NCBI RefSeq assembly: GCF_026183695.1
Contig: NZ_JAPFRD010000009.1
Coordinates: 186,001-250,000 of the forward strand
Origin: Alteromonas aquimaris
GTDB lineage: Bacteria; Pseudomonadota; Gammaproteobacteria; Enterobacterales; Alteromonadaceae
DNA: 64,000 nucleotides
Reading direction: 5' to 3'
Below the pieces are notes generated by a model. It made no database searches. It saw only the letters and a program-made list of their open reading frames with translations, and had not been told where the DNA came from. The translations under genes were made by a program, and so were the position numbers. Positions 1 through 9,406 of this stretch are shown here, one piece after another. Every line of letters begins with the position of its first letter. Position 1 is the first letter of the stretch.

Positions 1-200
1 TTGTCATTTACATCACCACTTACCTGAAGAGCAAATAAGCTTTGCTGATCAAATGAAATATCATCGTTATAACCGTATAACGTGTCATCGCTACTCGCCT
101 TGCCCGCAACGAGATTGGCAAAACCATTAATACGGACCTCAGCTTGAACGCCGGTACTCACAGCCAGTGCAACTGTACTTAATAAAAATAATTTACGCAT
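1..200 (-). CDS. Porin-like outer membrane protein, N-terminal part (cut by window edge)
   Basis: The first 66 codons of a minus-strand gene are visible; the rest lies beyond the left edge. The protein starts with a clear signal peptide (MRKLFLLSTVALAVSTGVQA, cleavage after A20) and continues EVRINGFANLVAGKAS, typical of the first beta strand of Alteromonadales porins. An AGGAAA ribosome site lies upstream of the ATG at 200. It starts 15 bases after the stop of the phosphate-binding-like gene, so the two are probably one transcript. A phosphate- or anion-selective porin would fit that neighbour, but this is inference from position. Confidence 0.6.
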   Translation of the reverse strand, partial: MRKLFLLSTVALAVSTGVQAEVRINGFANLVAGKASSDDTLYGYNDDISFDQQSLFALQVSGDVND

Positions 201-215
201 AATTTTTTTCCTGAC

Positions 216-641
216 TTATTGAGCTGAGATAACTTTCACAGCATCGGTAACAGCGCTACTGTCTACATAGCTAATTGCTGAAGGATCCGCGGCGACTGCG
301 GCGACCGCTGCCGCATCGTCGGCTACTTCTTTTGGTGGTGTACCTTTGCCGGTAAATACCAGTTTTGACCAATATGCTGAGATTTGACTTGAGTTACGCT
401 CAAGCACCTTCTCATCAAACTGATTACGAGTCGCAGCATCACCTTTCTGGTTAATTGGCGTGGCGGCGGTACCGCCTGGAAATTTTTTCTCTTTACCCAG
501 AAAAATTCGTTTAACTGTTTCGTTATCTACCGTACTACTGTTAGCCGGATTCACGATCACCACAACATCAGCTAATGCATAAGGAGCAATAGACAACAAT
601 GTCCCAGCGATCATCGAGGTCATCATAGTTGCTTTTTTCAT
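216..641 (-). CDS. Periplasmic phosphate-binding (PstS-like) domain protein
   Basis: 141 residues with a signal peptide ending near ALA-25, followed by VVVIVNPANS, VKRIFLGKEKKFPGG and an AYWSKLVFTGKG segment. This is the pattern of short single-lobe PBP-like proteins related to phosphate ABC transporter substrate-binding proteins. It is much shorter than true PstS (about 320 residues), and no pst permease or ATPase genes are nearby, so a full transport role is not shown. It may sense or bind phosphate or another anion in the periplasm together with the porin encoded directly downstream. The ATG at 641 has an AAAGAGAAAGG ribosome site. The leader immediately upstream can fold into a three-way junction. 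Confidence 0.75.
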   Translation of the reverse strand: MKKATMMTSMIAGTLLSIAPYALADVVVIVNPANSSTVDNETVKRIFLGKEKKFPGGTAATPINQKGDAATRNQFDEKVLERNSSQISAYWSKLVFTGKGTPPKEVADDAAAVAAVAADPSAISYVDSSAVTDAVKVISAQ

Positions 642-663
642 AGCCTTTCTCTTTGTTATTTCA

Positions 664-720
664 GGTTAGGGCGCGAAATGTAATGTGATCGCGCAGGTAA
701 GGCAACGCCTTAACCCTAAG
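664..720 (-). promoter_or_regulatory. Possible structured 5' leader (three-way junction)
   Basis: Directly upstream of the phosphate-binding-like gene (ATG at 641). An outer stem pairs 666-671 (TTAGGG) with 714-719 (CCCTAA). Inside it, 672-676 pairs with 689-693 (CGCGA/TCGCG) around a 12-base loop, and 698-703 pairs with 707-712 (TAAGGC/GCCTTA) around a 3-base loop. A competing long pairing, 664-673 with 706-715, is also possible, so two exclusive folds exist. The element ends about 22 bases before the start codon. I recognise no known riboswitch class in it; a protein-binding site is an alternative. Confidence 0.35.
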
Positions 721-940
721 CGAAATTATAACTATTTATATAAAATTATACCTTTACGTTACCCCTCTTTATTTGAGCGTTTTTTATACAGCGCCATCTA
801 TAGGTGAGAAAGGAGATAAACTTCTAATAAAATCAACGTGAACAGTTAAGTGGGTTAGTGTTTTGCGTGAAGGGGAAATCAAATCAGGAGGAGTGAGAGC
901 TAAACATTAAATTTATTTAATACTCCCACTCATCTCGCGC

Positions 941-2608
941 TTACGCTTCGATTCTGGCAATTTTTGAAGGGTACCGAGCCTGTATGATTGTGTCGAAACG
1001 TGATTCAAGGATATGTCGTTTAACTTTTAGCGTGGGGGTTAGTAAGCCATTTCCAATACTCCACTCATTCTGCATGATGAGAATATTAGAAACAACCTGA
1101 TGACTTTCGAGGTGACTATTTAACTGCTTTAGCGTCTCTGTTAAGGAGGCTTCAACTTCATCCTGTGAAGACTTTCTCGCTTCTTCACTTAACACGACCA
1201 GCGCGAGAGGTTGCGGTAGATTGTTGCCAGTGACGCACACCTGCTCTATGTAAGCATTTTCCATCAATTTGGCTTCAATAGGTGCAGGCGTAACGTATTT
1301 ACCTTTCGCCGTCTTAAAAATATCTTTCAGACGACCGGTAATTTTCACGTAGCCTTCGTTATCAATAATGCCCTTATCCCCGGTGCGTAAGAAGCCATCT
1401 TCAGTAAACACCTCCTGGGTTTTTTCTTCATCCAAATAATACTCTTTCATATTACAAGGCGCTTTCACCTGAATTTCGCCTTCGTCAGAAATACGAAGTG
1501 TGACACCGTTATACGCCTTTCCTATCGTTCCGACTTTGTCGCGACGAAATGGCACGCTGGCCGTGCCATACGCGCTATTTTCAGTCATCCCCCAGCCCTC
1601 ACAGATGGGAATATCGATGTTGGCAAACCATTCAATGGTAGCAGGTGCCAACGGAGCAGATCCGCTGGCAAATAGACGTGTTTTATCTAAACCCAACCCT
1701 TTCTTAATCTTTTTAATAATGAGTTTATTAATGATGGGAATACGCAATAACGTATTCAGTTTCCTTTGCGGCAATTTTGCTAAAATGCCCATTTGAAATT
1801 TAGTCCACAACCGAGGGACAGACACAAACAAGGTTGGTCGACATGCTTGCACATCGCGTTGGAAAGTATCGAGCGATTCGACAAACGACACATGTGAACC
1901 GGAATACAGGCTTGCCAATTCAATCAACACGCGCTCTGTTATATGCGCCAGTGGCAAATAACTTAATAATCTGTCTTTCTCGGTAGTGGTAAGGGGTTCC
2001 AGGCAATGTTGCGCGGCCCAGCATATCGAATGAAAGGTGTGAACCACTCCCTTGGGTACCCCCGTGCTTCCGGAAGTATATATTATGGTCATGATAGACT
2101 GCATATCGGGAAGCGGCGAATCCTGCATAGGTTCGCAACGTATAAAATCATTCCAGTCCATATCGGATGGGGTACCAGGATAGGGAAAGGATACTGTGGG
2201 TATATGATTATCAATAGCAGCAAGTTGAGCTTCAGGGCTCTCTAATTTACCCACGAATACCAATTTTACATCAGCATGCTCAAGTATATGTCTAATGGTA
2301 CTTTCACCCGCTGTCGCGAAAATGGGTACCGACACATGTCCAGCCATCATGATGCCAAGATCAGTAATAAACCATTCTGCACAATTTTTAGCAAAAATAG
2401 CAATTCTGCTACCCGGGGTAAGGTTTTTTTCATTAAGTCTGGCTGCCACGCGGCGGGCCTGATCTGCAACCTGCCCCCAGGTGTAATGCCTATATTCACC
2501 GTTTTCTGGCTGAGAAAGATAAATTTCGTTACTTTGGGAGTTTTCCCAATAATATAGACGTTCCAGTGGTGACTGAATTCGTGCATTCTTGCTGATTAAT
2601 GATGCCAT
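941..2608 (-). CDS. AMP-dependent long-chain acyl-CoA synthetase (FadD/FAA1-like)
   Basis: 555 residues of the adenylate-forming (ANL) superfamily. It activates a fatty acid with ATP to an acyl-adenylate and then to acyl-CoA. The AMP-binding loop IIYTSGSTGVPKG is at about residues 175-187, the GWGMTENS core near 340, and the TGDKGIIDNEGYVKITGR hinge region near 410-430. The length is slightly short of the 600-residue long-chain enzymes of the AMP-forming synthetase type. No signal peptide. It stands alone, with about 300 non-coding bases after it and a convergence-free upstream region. Substrate chain length cannot be read from sequence. Confidence 0.85.
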   Translation of the reverse strand: MASLISKNARIQSPLERLYYWENSQSNEIYLSQPENGEYRHYTWGQVADQARRVAARLNEKNLTPGSRIAIFAKNCAEWFITDLGIMMAGHVSVPIFATAGESTIRHILEHADVKLVFVGKLESPEAQLAAIDNHIPTVSFPYPGTPSDMDWNDFIRCEPMQDSPLPDMQSIMTIIYTSGSTGVPKGVVHTFHSICWAAQHCLEPLTTTEKDRLLSYLPLAHITERVLIELASLYSGSHVSFVESLDTFQRDVQACRPTLFVSVPRLWTKFQMGILAKLPQRKLNTLLRIPIINKLIIKKIKKGLGLDKTRLFASGSAPLAPATIEWFANIDIPICEGWGMTENSAYGTASVPFRRDKVGTIGKAYNGVTLRISDEGEIQVKAPCNMKEYYLDEEKTQEVFTEDGFLRTGDKGIIDNEGYVKITGRLKDIFKTAKGKYVTPAPIEAKLMENAYIEQVCVTGNNLPQPLALVVLSEEARKSSQDEVEASLTETLKQLNSHLESHQVVSNILIMQNEWSIGNGLLTPTLKVKRHILESRFDTIIQARYPSKIARIEA

Positions 2609-2745
2609 AAATACGATCCACTTCCTGATGCTTGATTATATTATTATGTTCGGTTCCTTCATCATTTCATACCATACAAATTCGATAAAACTCAATATCG
2701 TTGGTTGCCATGTTGAATATTTCGCAAACCTATAATGTTAAACTT

Positions 2746-5700
2746 TTACCATTGTCTGAAAAGCAATTCGGGCACTTCGTGAGCCGCAACAGGCTCAGAA
2801 TAATAATACCCTTGCTGAGCAACACACCAATTTTCAGCAAGATATTGAGCCTGAAATTCTGTTTCAATACCCTCTGCTACACACTTCAAATTCAATTTAT
2901 GTGCAAGGTTGATAGTTGCCATCACCAATGCATGTTCATTGTTATCTTCGCTGACGTCATCTACAAAGCTTTTATCTATCTTTAAGACATTTAACGGAAA
3001 CTTTTTAAGATAACTTAATGAGGAGTATCCCGTTCCAAAATCATCCAGCGACATCACGAAACCTGCATCGTGAAAACGTCTAATTTGACGAAGTGCATCG
3101 TCGGCATTGTCAATTAACACGTTTTCGGTTATTTCGAAACGTAAAGCAGCCACTGGTAAATCAAATTCCTGAAGCATTTGGAGTACACCGTCAAGATCAA
3201 ACTCAGTTTTAAAGTGTAGCGCTGATAAATTGACTGACATGTAACCATTGAATCCTTGATCATACCAGCTTTTCAGATCTTCCAAGCCTCGTTCCATCGA
3301 TAATCGAGTGGCATCGATTATGTAACGAAGTTGCTCCAGTACAGGAATGAAATCATCTGGATCAATTGTAGTTGACTGAATGCGGCAACGCATTAACAAC
3401 TCTACCCCTTCGGTTTTGCCTACCAAGGTATTGACAATGGGCTGATAGTGATTAAAGAATCCCTGCTCCTGCCACGCCAGCTTTACCAAATTTTCTAACT
3501 GTAGCCTATTCTTTGCGGCTTCATTCATTTCATGCGTATAAAACGCAAAACCGCTAAGCGTATCTTTTTTAGCTGTGTACATGGCCACATCAGCCTGTTT
3601 TAGCAATTCAATTGAGCTAACGGCATCTTCGGGATAAAAAGAAATGCCTACACTACATGACACTCTAAGAACTTCTTTGCCTATGGCGATGGGAGTTTCG
3701 ACTGCTTCGATAAGGTTGGAAACGATAGGCGAAATCGCTTCCACCCCGGTGACACGCTCTAGCACAATTACAAATTCATCGCCTCCCAGTCGAGCAACTG
3801 TATCGTGCTCGGAGGCAATATTAAGCATTCTATTCGCCACCACCATCAGTAATTTGTCACCATAGTCATGGCCGAGGGAATCGTTAATTCCTTTGAATCT
3901 GTCCAAATCCACAAATAATACTGCTACTTTGGTGGCATGGTTTTGCGCAAAAGCAATAGCCCGCTCTAGCCTGTCCAATAATAAATTACGATTGACCAAA
4001 CCTGTTAAGGCATCGTAATTAGCTATTTTAATCAGCTTTCTCTCTGCATCCTTTTGTATAGAAATGTCGGAAAACACCATTAAATAGTGATCAACCTTGT
4101 CAGGGTGTTTATCGTCACCCACGGCTGTGATATCAACGAGAACATCAAAACGCTGACCATCAATACCCGCGATTTGACCATCTTCTTTTAAATAAGCGCC
4201 TGGCGATAAATTGTTTAGCCGCTGATCAAACTCGCTTTTTAGGGAAGGAAACTGTTTATAAAGGCCCTGAAATTGTTTGCTCAAATCTTTTCTAGATGAC
4301 AAACCGAAAATACTTTCAAAGGCGGGGTTGATTGCTAAAGGCTGCTTTTTAGCATCAAAAATCACCACCCAATCGCGGGTTTGCTTGAACGCCTCGCCGA
4401 ACAATCTGACCTGCTTTTGGGCTCGGTTTAACTGTAAAATTTGATTGTGGCGGTGTTGAAGATAGAGAATGGCTAATAGAATCCCCAGAAATATAAAGCT
4501 ACCGATGGCCACTGGAGAACGAAAAGGTGCGTGCGGCATATCGAATGTGATGGCAGCAGGCAATAAAGTGTAATCGGCGTGTTGCTTATCGGGAGAGACT
4601 TCAAATCGATAGTCTCCCGCAGATAAAAACCCAAAGGTGATTCGAGGCTCTCGGGTCACCCCTTCGCTAACCACTTTGTTGTTGCGCACCAATCGATATC
4701 GGAACGATAAATCTCCTGCCAAACTGGTTAGATTGGCAGAAAAGTTTATTGTCATACCAAAATCGGTATAGTGCAGGTCAAAATGACTCCCAGAAAGGTT
4801 ATTCATTGATGTTGGCAGGACCCGCGAGTCTAGTTCGACGGACGTAATGGCTAGGGGCATGGAATACCGATTATCTTCTGAATATGTCAAGATTTTCTGG
4901 GGATCAAACAGTAGCATTCCATTTGTCGAACCGAAGGCTAACCGTTCATCCGTTAACTTGACTGCTGCTCCTTCGTTAAATTCGGAAACTGCTAACTCCT
5001 GCCCATAGCGGTAATTTTTTATTAGGTTCTTTGCAATGGAATAGTGATGCAGACCAGAATGGGAGCCAAACCATAAGTTGCCTTCTTCATCAGCAGTGAG
5101 GCCATAAACAATGTTCGAAAGAAGCAGGTTCTTTGCATCAAGTTTATTTTTTATTGCAAACGTATTGGCATCCAAGCCGTAAATACCATAACGAGGAAAA
5201 GCCACCCATAACTTTCCTTTTGAAATTGCATAAGAACTGATGGCTGCGTCATTATTTGTTTGCGACTGGGTAAAGTTGAAAACTTTTCTGGTAGTAAAGT
5301 TTTCGGTATCTATTAACCAAAGACCGTCAAGGGTAGATAAGAATATTTCGCCGTCATAAAAAGAATGCTCATTGAGAAATGTCACTCCAAAACTAGGGTC
5401 AAATAGATTTTCGGGCAAGGGTAATGTTTCAAGAAGCTGTTCAGAAGGATCGTAACGATAATAGGCATCGGAAATAAAATAAATCCGCCCTTGTTTATCC
5501 CTACCCGCCCCATATCCAAAATTCTCGAAAACCTGTGCGGTTTGTTTATCTTGTGTAGGGGGCAAAGAGAGGGAATGCGCAGAGGGGTCAAAAAGTTTTA
5601 ATGAATCAGACGTTTGAATGATGAGTTTGTCTTCAGACGCGGGAAAGATTCGATTTATCTTAACAGACTTATAAAATTTCTTATCGTCACTGGTAAGGAA

Positions 5701-6912
5701 AAAATCAGAGGCATTGTTAGTGAGGTTTAATCGCGTAAGTCCATTTTCGGTACCAATCCATAATATATCGTTGTCCTGTTGCCAAAAACTCCAGATTGCG
5801 TTGTCACTTAAAATGGGTTGAGCATTAACGGCATTTTGCAACGACTTGATCGACATGGTCTTTGGTGACCAATACAGCGCCCCCCCATTCACCGAACCCA
5901 GCCAGAGGTTTCCCCCCGCATCGATTGTCAGGCTGGTAATGGATGTGTTAGAGAGTATCAACTTTTCGTTATCTGGCTCGAGTAAGTGAGTCCAACGCCA
6001 TTCACCTTCTTCCTTCAGCAATTTTACTAAACCGAGATTAGTGCCCAGCCAGAATAAACCTTCAGATACTTCAACCTGGTCCCAGATATTAAGATCGATG
6101 CTAACCATATCAAATTCAGGTTCTGCTGCATCGTTTTGATGTACATACCGAACAAGGCTTTTCATGTCGACGACAAAAAGCCCTTCAACGGTGCCGATCC
6201 AAAACTGCTTTTTTTCATCCAGCAAGAAGTGTTTAACATTAATATTGTCAATGGTTGGCGCCGTTTCACCAAGGTAATTAATGTGTTTTTCCGCGGGCGT
6301 TGAATCTTTTAAATCAATCGCCACCAGTTTGTGAGTAGCCCCCACCCACAAGATTGAATGATAAAGACTTGCCACACGAATGCTTTGCACCTCTTCCCGA
6401 TCGCGTTCTGGCAACCGATATAACAGTGAGACATGCTGATCTTCAGGCCGGTAGCGGATGACCTCTTCAGCGAGAGCTATGATCATGTCATGCTGATCAC
6501 TTTCGAAAAAATGGGTAGCGGGCTGTATCCATTCAGGTGAATCGTTGTACGGTCGTTGGATGACACTTTCGATTTTATTTGCAGATAAATTGTAGCGAAA
6601 TACTCCGTTACCGGCAGTGCTTATCCACAGATTATTTGCACTGTCGACGAACAGCGTCGTAATACTGGCGTTAACAAACACATTATTTGGGCCAGCGATA
6701 ACCTCATTGCGATACCCATCCCATCGGTTTAGTCCACCATCTGTGGCAAGCCAGACAAAACCATCTTGGTCAATAACCACTTTATTTACAGTGTCTTGGG
6801 ATAAGCCGTGTTTCGAGGAGAGATATTTGAAGGTGGGATTTGATACAGCCGGTTCAGCAGCGAGCAAATGACCCCAAAATGTTAAGATGAGTAAGATTAC
6901 TCCATACTTCAT
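2746..6912 (-). CDS. Beta-propeller sensor with PAS, GGDEF and EAL domains
   Basis: 1388 residues. A signal peptide (about 1-18) precedes a long region of two-component-regulator propeller repeats (patterns such as WLATDGGLNRW, LWIGTENGLTRL, LWFGSHSGLHHY) and a Y_Y_Y-type domain, which together form a periplasmic ligand sensor. One membrane helix lies near residue 810. The cytoplasmic half has a PAS domain, a GGDEF domain with intact RLGGDEF near 1042, and an EAL domain with ELL in place of EAL but conserved ENV, DDFGTGYSSLSYL and AEGIET motifs. It should make and/or break cyclic di-GMP in response to a periplasmic signal. Such propeller receptors often sense polysaccharide fragments, but the ligand here is unknown. 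Transcribed alone. Confidence 0.9.
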   Translation of the reverse strand: MKYGVILLILTFWGHLLAAEPAVSNPTFKYLSSKHGLSQDTVNKVVIDQDGFVWLATDGGLNRWDGYRNEVIAGPNNVFVNASITTLFVDSANNLWISTAGNGVFRYNLSANKIESVIQRPYNDSPEWIQPATHFFESDQHDMIIALAEEVIRYRPEDQHVSLLYRLPERDREEVQSIRVASLYHSILWVGATHKLVAIDLKDSTPAEKHINYLGETAPTIDNINVKHFLLDEKKQFWIGTVEGLFVVDMKSLVRYVHQNDAAEPEFDMVSIDLNIWDQVEVSEGLFWLGTNLGLVKLLKEEGEWRWTHLLEPDNEKLILSNTSITSLTIDAGGNLWLGSVNGGALYWSPKTMSIKSLQNAVNAQPILSDNAIWSFWQQDNDILWIGTENGLTRLNLTNNASDFFLTSDDKKFYKSVKINRIFPASEDKLIIQTSDSLKLFDPSAHSLSLPPTQDKQTAQVFENFGYGAGRDKQGRIYFISDAYYRYDPSEQLLETLPLPENLFDPSFGVTFLNEHSFYDGEIFLSTLDGLWLIDTENFTTRKVFNFTQSQTNNDAAISSYAISKGKLWVAFPRYGIYGLDANTFAIKNKLDAKNLLLSNIVYGLTADEEGNLWFGSHSGLHHYSIAKNLIKNYRYGQELAVSEFNEGAAVKLTDERLAFGSTNGMLLFDPQKILTYSEDNRYSMPLAITSVELDSRVLPTSMNNLSGSHFDLHYTDFGMTINFSANLTSLAGDLSFRYRLVRNNKVVSEGVTREPRITFGFLSAGDYRFEVSPDKQHADYTLLPAAITFDMPHAPFRSPVAIGSFIFLGILLAILYLQHRHNQILQLNRAQKQVRLFGEAFKQTRDWVVIFDAKKQPLAINPAFESIFGLSSRKDLSKQFQGLYKQFPSLKSEFDQRLNNLSPGAYLKEDGQIAGIDGQRFDVLVDITAVGDDKHPDKVDHYLMVFSDISIQKDAERKLIKIANYDALTGLVNRNLLLDRLERAIAFAQNHATKVAVLFVDLDRFKGINDSLGHDYGDKLLMVVANRMLNIASEHDTVARLGGDEFVIVLERVTGVEAISPIVSNLIEAVETPIAIGKEVLRVSCSVGISFYPEDAVSSIELLKQADVAMYTAKKDTLSGFAFYTHEMNEAAKNRLQLENLVKLAWQEQGFFNHYQPIVNTLVGKTEGVELLMRCRIQSTTIDPDDFIPVLEQLRYIIDATRLSMERGLEDLKSWYDQGFNGYMSVNLSALHFKTEFDLDGVLQMLQEFDLPVAALRFEITENVLIDNADDALRQIRRFHDAGFVMSLDDFGTGYSSLSYLKKFPLNVLKIDKSFVDDVSEDNNEHALVMATINLAHKLNLKCVAEGIETEFQAQYLAENWCVAQQGYYYSEPVAAHEVPELLFRQW

Positions 6913-7059
6913 CTGGAAAAATACCCGGACATTACCCGTATCGTAATGCCTGAATTTTGTAATAAAACAAAAGCGCCATCCACTAAAGTATGAGTCCTTT
7001 AAAACGACAGGGTTATATTGAATATGTGCGGATTACACGTGTATGAATGATATATCACC

Positions 7060-7098
7060 AACAAGTTGAATTCAAAAAGAATTCAACTTGTTTTTTTT
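7060..7098 (+). terminator. Strong intrinsic terminator, plus orientation
   Basis: A perfect 14-bp inverted repeat (7060-7073 and 7079-7092) with a 5-base A loop, running into eight T residues at 7091-7098. The T tract is on the plus side, yet both flanking genes are on the minus strand, so no annotated gene uses it. It may end a short plus-strand RNA starting in 6913-7059. Confidence 0.75.
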
Positions 7099-7146
7099 CA
7101 AAATGCGGAGTATAGGGAATACTTTTTATTTTATGGTAATCTGACG

Positions 7147-7380
7147 TTATTGATGCAACTGTACATTCAACTGATCGATCACCTCAGCCCATTCCGCATC
7201 CTCTATTAGTTCTCGTTTAAGAAACTCTGACTGTGATGCATTCCAAAACGGGGCTTCTTCAATATGGCGACTGTCGTTTAGACCACGATGTTTTTCGATG
7301 AACTTTTCAATACTTTCATCGCTTGAGTCCAGTCCGAGTTGTTCGAAAAGATCCTGCATAGTCGGTTGATGTGTGTACAT
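7147..7380 (-). CDS. DUF2789 family protein
   Basis: 77 residues, soluble, acidic. The sequence MYTHQPTMQDLFEQLGL and the later PFWNASQSEFLKREL are the hallmarks of the DUF2789 family, small proteins of unknown function widespread in Pseudomonas, Shewanella and Alteromonas. No catalytic residues can be pointed to. It sits in a run of short minus-strand genes between the large propeller sensor and the LysR regulator. An AAAGGAG ribosome site precedes the ATG. Confidence 0.75.
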   Translation of the reverse strand: MYTHQPTMQDLFEQLGLDSSDESIEKFIEKHRGLNDSRHIEEAPFWNASQSEFLKRELIEDAEWAEVIDQLNVQLHQ

Positions 7381-7532
7381 AATATTTTAGCCTCAAAGGA
7401 GTTTAGATTGATTTCAGCATGCGCCTATAGTTTCAACGAAAACATGAAACGTAGGGATCACGCCCACACATGACCTTTCACTACCGTCACTTCATTGTGA
7501 GTTAACATCTCATTATTACACACAAGTAAAAA

Positions 7533-7895
7533 CTAACGACGAAGTTTCTCTGAGAACTCCGAGGGTAATAGTACTTCACCTTCCTCGCCCGGTAATGGGC
7601 ATACCATAACCAATAAATCATCACCAGTAAGTCCTGGTTGCCACTTATTCAGCCAGTCATCTAAAGATATGCTTAATGGTTGGCAATCGGCCCACTCATC
7701 GGTGGCCCAAAGTTGCGCAAGGTCACTGGACGGCCAAATGGGAACCCCATCTTCTTCCTCATCAGTATTTAACATGACGCAGCCATGCTCGTCGTTGAGG
7801 ATCCAAATTTCTTTATGTTGGATGATTAGATTCAGCGTCTCTTGTAGTCGCTGTTCAGGTGCCATTGCTAATAATGGATGCTCATGTGTTGCCAT
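7533..7895 (-). CDS. DUF2750 family protein
   Basis: 120 residues, soluble and strongly acidic. The central block (W-I-L-N-D near residue 31, then GVPIWPSSDLAQLWA and EWADCQPLSISL) matches the DUF2750 family, in which a Trp-rich core is conserved. Its function is unknown. It lies between the DUF2789 gene (152-base gap) and the HdfR-like regulator (56-base gap), all on the minus strand, so co-transcription with the regulator is possible but not shown. Confidence 0.75.
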   Translation of the reverse strand: MATHEHPLLAMAPEQRLQETLNLIIQHKEIWILNDEHGCVMLNTDEEEDGVPIWPSSDLAQLWATDEWADCQPLSISLDDWLNKWQPGLTGDDLLVMVCPLPGEEGEVLLPSEFSEKLRR

Positions 7896-7950
7896 AATGT
7901 TCTCAGATTCATCAGAAAGTTAAAAATAGTTACCCATCTCTATATTGTGT

Positions 7951-8796
7951 CTAATTTACAGGGTTCAACTGGGTCCACGCTTTGATAGCAGTAAACATAT
8001 CGGCGACCCCTTCCCGCTTGCTGGTTTTCAACATACTTAAATAAACGGTTACGCCTATCCCTTCAACAGGCTGCAGCAACCTCGCGTGCGGAAAATGAAT
8101 AGAGTGACCGTTGGGTTGCATTGGTAATATTGCCAGACCCCCTTCTGAACTCAACGTCGAAATAGCTACATTTAAGGAGTTAGTTTGCAGTTTTGCATCC
8201 CTTAAATCGGGGTGCAAATGCATCAAAAATTCGTGCGCCTTGCTACCCCAGTCCACAGCAACAAACTCACTCGACTGGATCTTCGTATTTTCGTTCAAGC
8301 TGAAAAGCCCCAAAGGAATAGAAACAATGGGATGGCATATTACATCCTCCGATTTAACTGGCTCGGTGGATAACGCAAAATCGACCACCCGCTCGTGTAA
8401 CTGACGCGTCAGGTGGTCTAATGTTAACACTTCAGCCTTAATCGACCATGCATTGAAATCACTGTGTAAAAATCTGAGCAGATCCACCAGTCGCAGATCA
8501 GACGCTAATTGCGTTGCCCCCAGCACCACATACTCTGCTGTTTGTTCACGCAGCGCTCGTTTAGCTTGATTCAGTGTGTCACACAGTTGTTGAGCAAAAG
8601 GAAGTAATTTCTCACCTGCCTGGGTTAATTGAATACTGTTTCGATGCCGTTCAAATAAAGAAGTATGAAAATATTCCTCTAACAATTTGATACGAGCGCT
8701 CACAGCGGACTGAGTCAGGTATAAATTTTCTGCTGCTTTGCCAAAATGACGGGTATTTACCACTTCGAGAAAAGTAGTGAGGAAACGAATATCCAT
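7951..8796 (-). CDS. hdfR: LysR-family transcriptional regulator, HdfR-like
   Basis: 281 residues. An N-terminal winged helix-turn-helix (about 1-60; FGKAAENLYLTQSAVSARIK is the recognition region) is followed by a LysR substrate-binding domain. The start MDIRFLTTFLEVVNTRHFG is characteristic of HdfR, a repressor of the flagellar master operon in E. coli. The symbol is supported by context: as in enterobacteria, maoP is encoded divergently about 600 bases away. Here a small extra gene lies between them. The target genes in this organism are not known. Confidence 0.8.
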   Translation of the reverse strand: MDIRFLTTFLEVVNTRHFGKAAENLYLTQSAVSARIKLLEEYFHTSLFERHRNSIQLTQAGEKLLPFAQQLCDTLNQAKRALREQTAEYVVLGATQLASDLRLVDLLRFLHSDFNAWSIKAEVLTLDHLTRQLHERVVDFALSTEPVKSEDVICHPIVSIPLGLFSLNENTKIQSSEFVAVDWGSKAHEFLMHLHPDLRDAKLQTNSLNVAISTLSSEGGLAILPMQPNGHSIHFPHARLLQPVEGIGVTVYLSMLKTSKREGVADMFTAIKAWTQLNPVN

Positions 8797-8943
8797 GAAA
8801 TTTTGTTATAGAAGTGAATCTGAGACATAAGCTGTCACAGATTCACTTGCATGTAAACCTTATAGGTAGATTTACCACCAACAAGGAGTGGTATGAGATG
8901 CCGCTGGAGCTGACATCTTCAGGTAATGTTAAGGATTATATGA

Positions 8944-9102
8944 TTAGTCCTGATGAAGACGGCGCTGTTTTTCCTTTCGCTGAAGATCTCTCTTTTGTTT
9001 ATCTTTAACCAAATGACGACGATCAGCACCTTTCTTTAAAGGTCGATCATCATCTTCTACCGAGTCCCATTCTTCTCGCTGGTAACGATAGTCTTTACTC
9101 AT
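8944..9102 (-). CDS. Small highly charged protein (52 aa) between hdfR and maoP
   Basis: A reading frame of 52 codons from an ATG at 9102 with a good ribosome site (TGAGG, 5 bases before the ATG). The peptide starts MSKDYRYQREEWDSVEDDDR and ends in a Lys/Arg-rich helix (HLVKDKQKRDLQRKEKQRR). It has no membrane segment and no Cys. The charge split, acidic in the middle and basic at the end, suggests a nucleic-acid or ribosome-associated helix, but no family is recognised. The overlapping plus-strand frame (8814-9008) has a poor start and unconvincing composition, so I prefer this one. Confidence 0.6.
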   Translation of the reverse strand: MSKDYRYQREEWDSVEDDDRPLKKGADRRHLVKDKQKRDLQRKEKQRRLHQD

Positions 9103-9406
9103 TGTAGCCTCATTGTGATAGTTCCATGCGCATTATCATGCGACTATTAAAAATAGGAAATGAATAATAATTGTCGTAACGATGAATAATTTTTAACCGA
9201 GCAGCTAGTACATTGCAAGCTGATTTTTGCTAGTTAGCTCTGTATACCGTCAATCAGTAAATTTAGCACAAATATTTTATCGGTCTATTCTGCCCAGCGA
9301 CTTGCAGCAATTTTTTTTATGGATAAGGACATTTTTTTTTGTTTCCCTTTTGCTGAATTCTCTATTAAAAGTCAGCCTGAGTTAATTAACAGGTGTGAGA
9401 GTAATT
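9103..9406. promoter_or_regulatory. hdfR-side/maoP intergenic region
   Basis: 304 AT-rich bases without a gene. They must hold the promoter of maoP (plus) and of the 52-aa gene (minus). In E. coli the MaoP protein acts through a 17-bp site, maoS, located beside maoP. I cannot place a maoS equivalent here by eye. Two long T runs (about 9311-9318 and 9332-9340) lie before maoP. Confidence 0.3.

Noticed and set aside
8814-9008. Plus-strand 64-codon frame between hdfR and maoP
   Set aside because: It has no good ribosome site, and its 3' third is antisense to the better-supported 52-aa minus-strand gene at 8944-9102.
9103-9406. A maoS site beside maoP
   Set aside because: Expected from the E. 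coli system, but no sequence could be assigned to it by eye.
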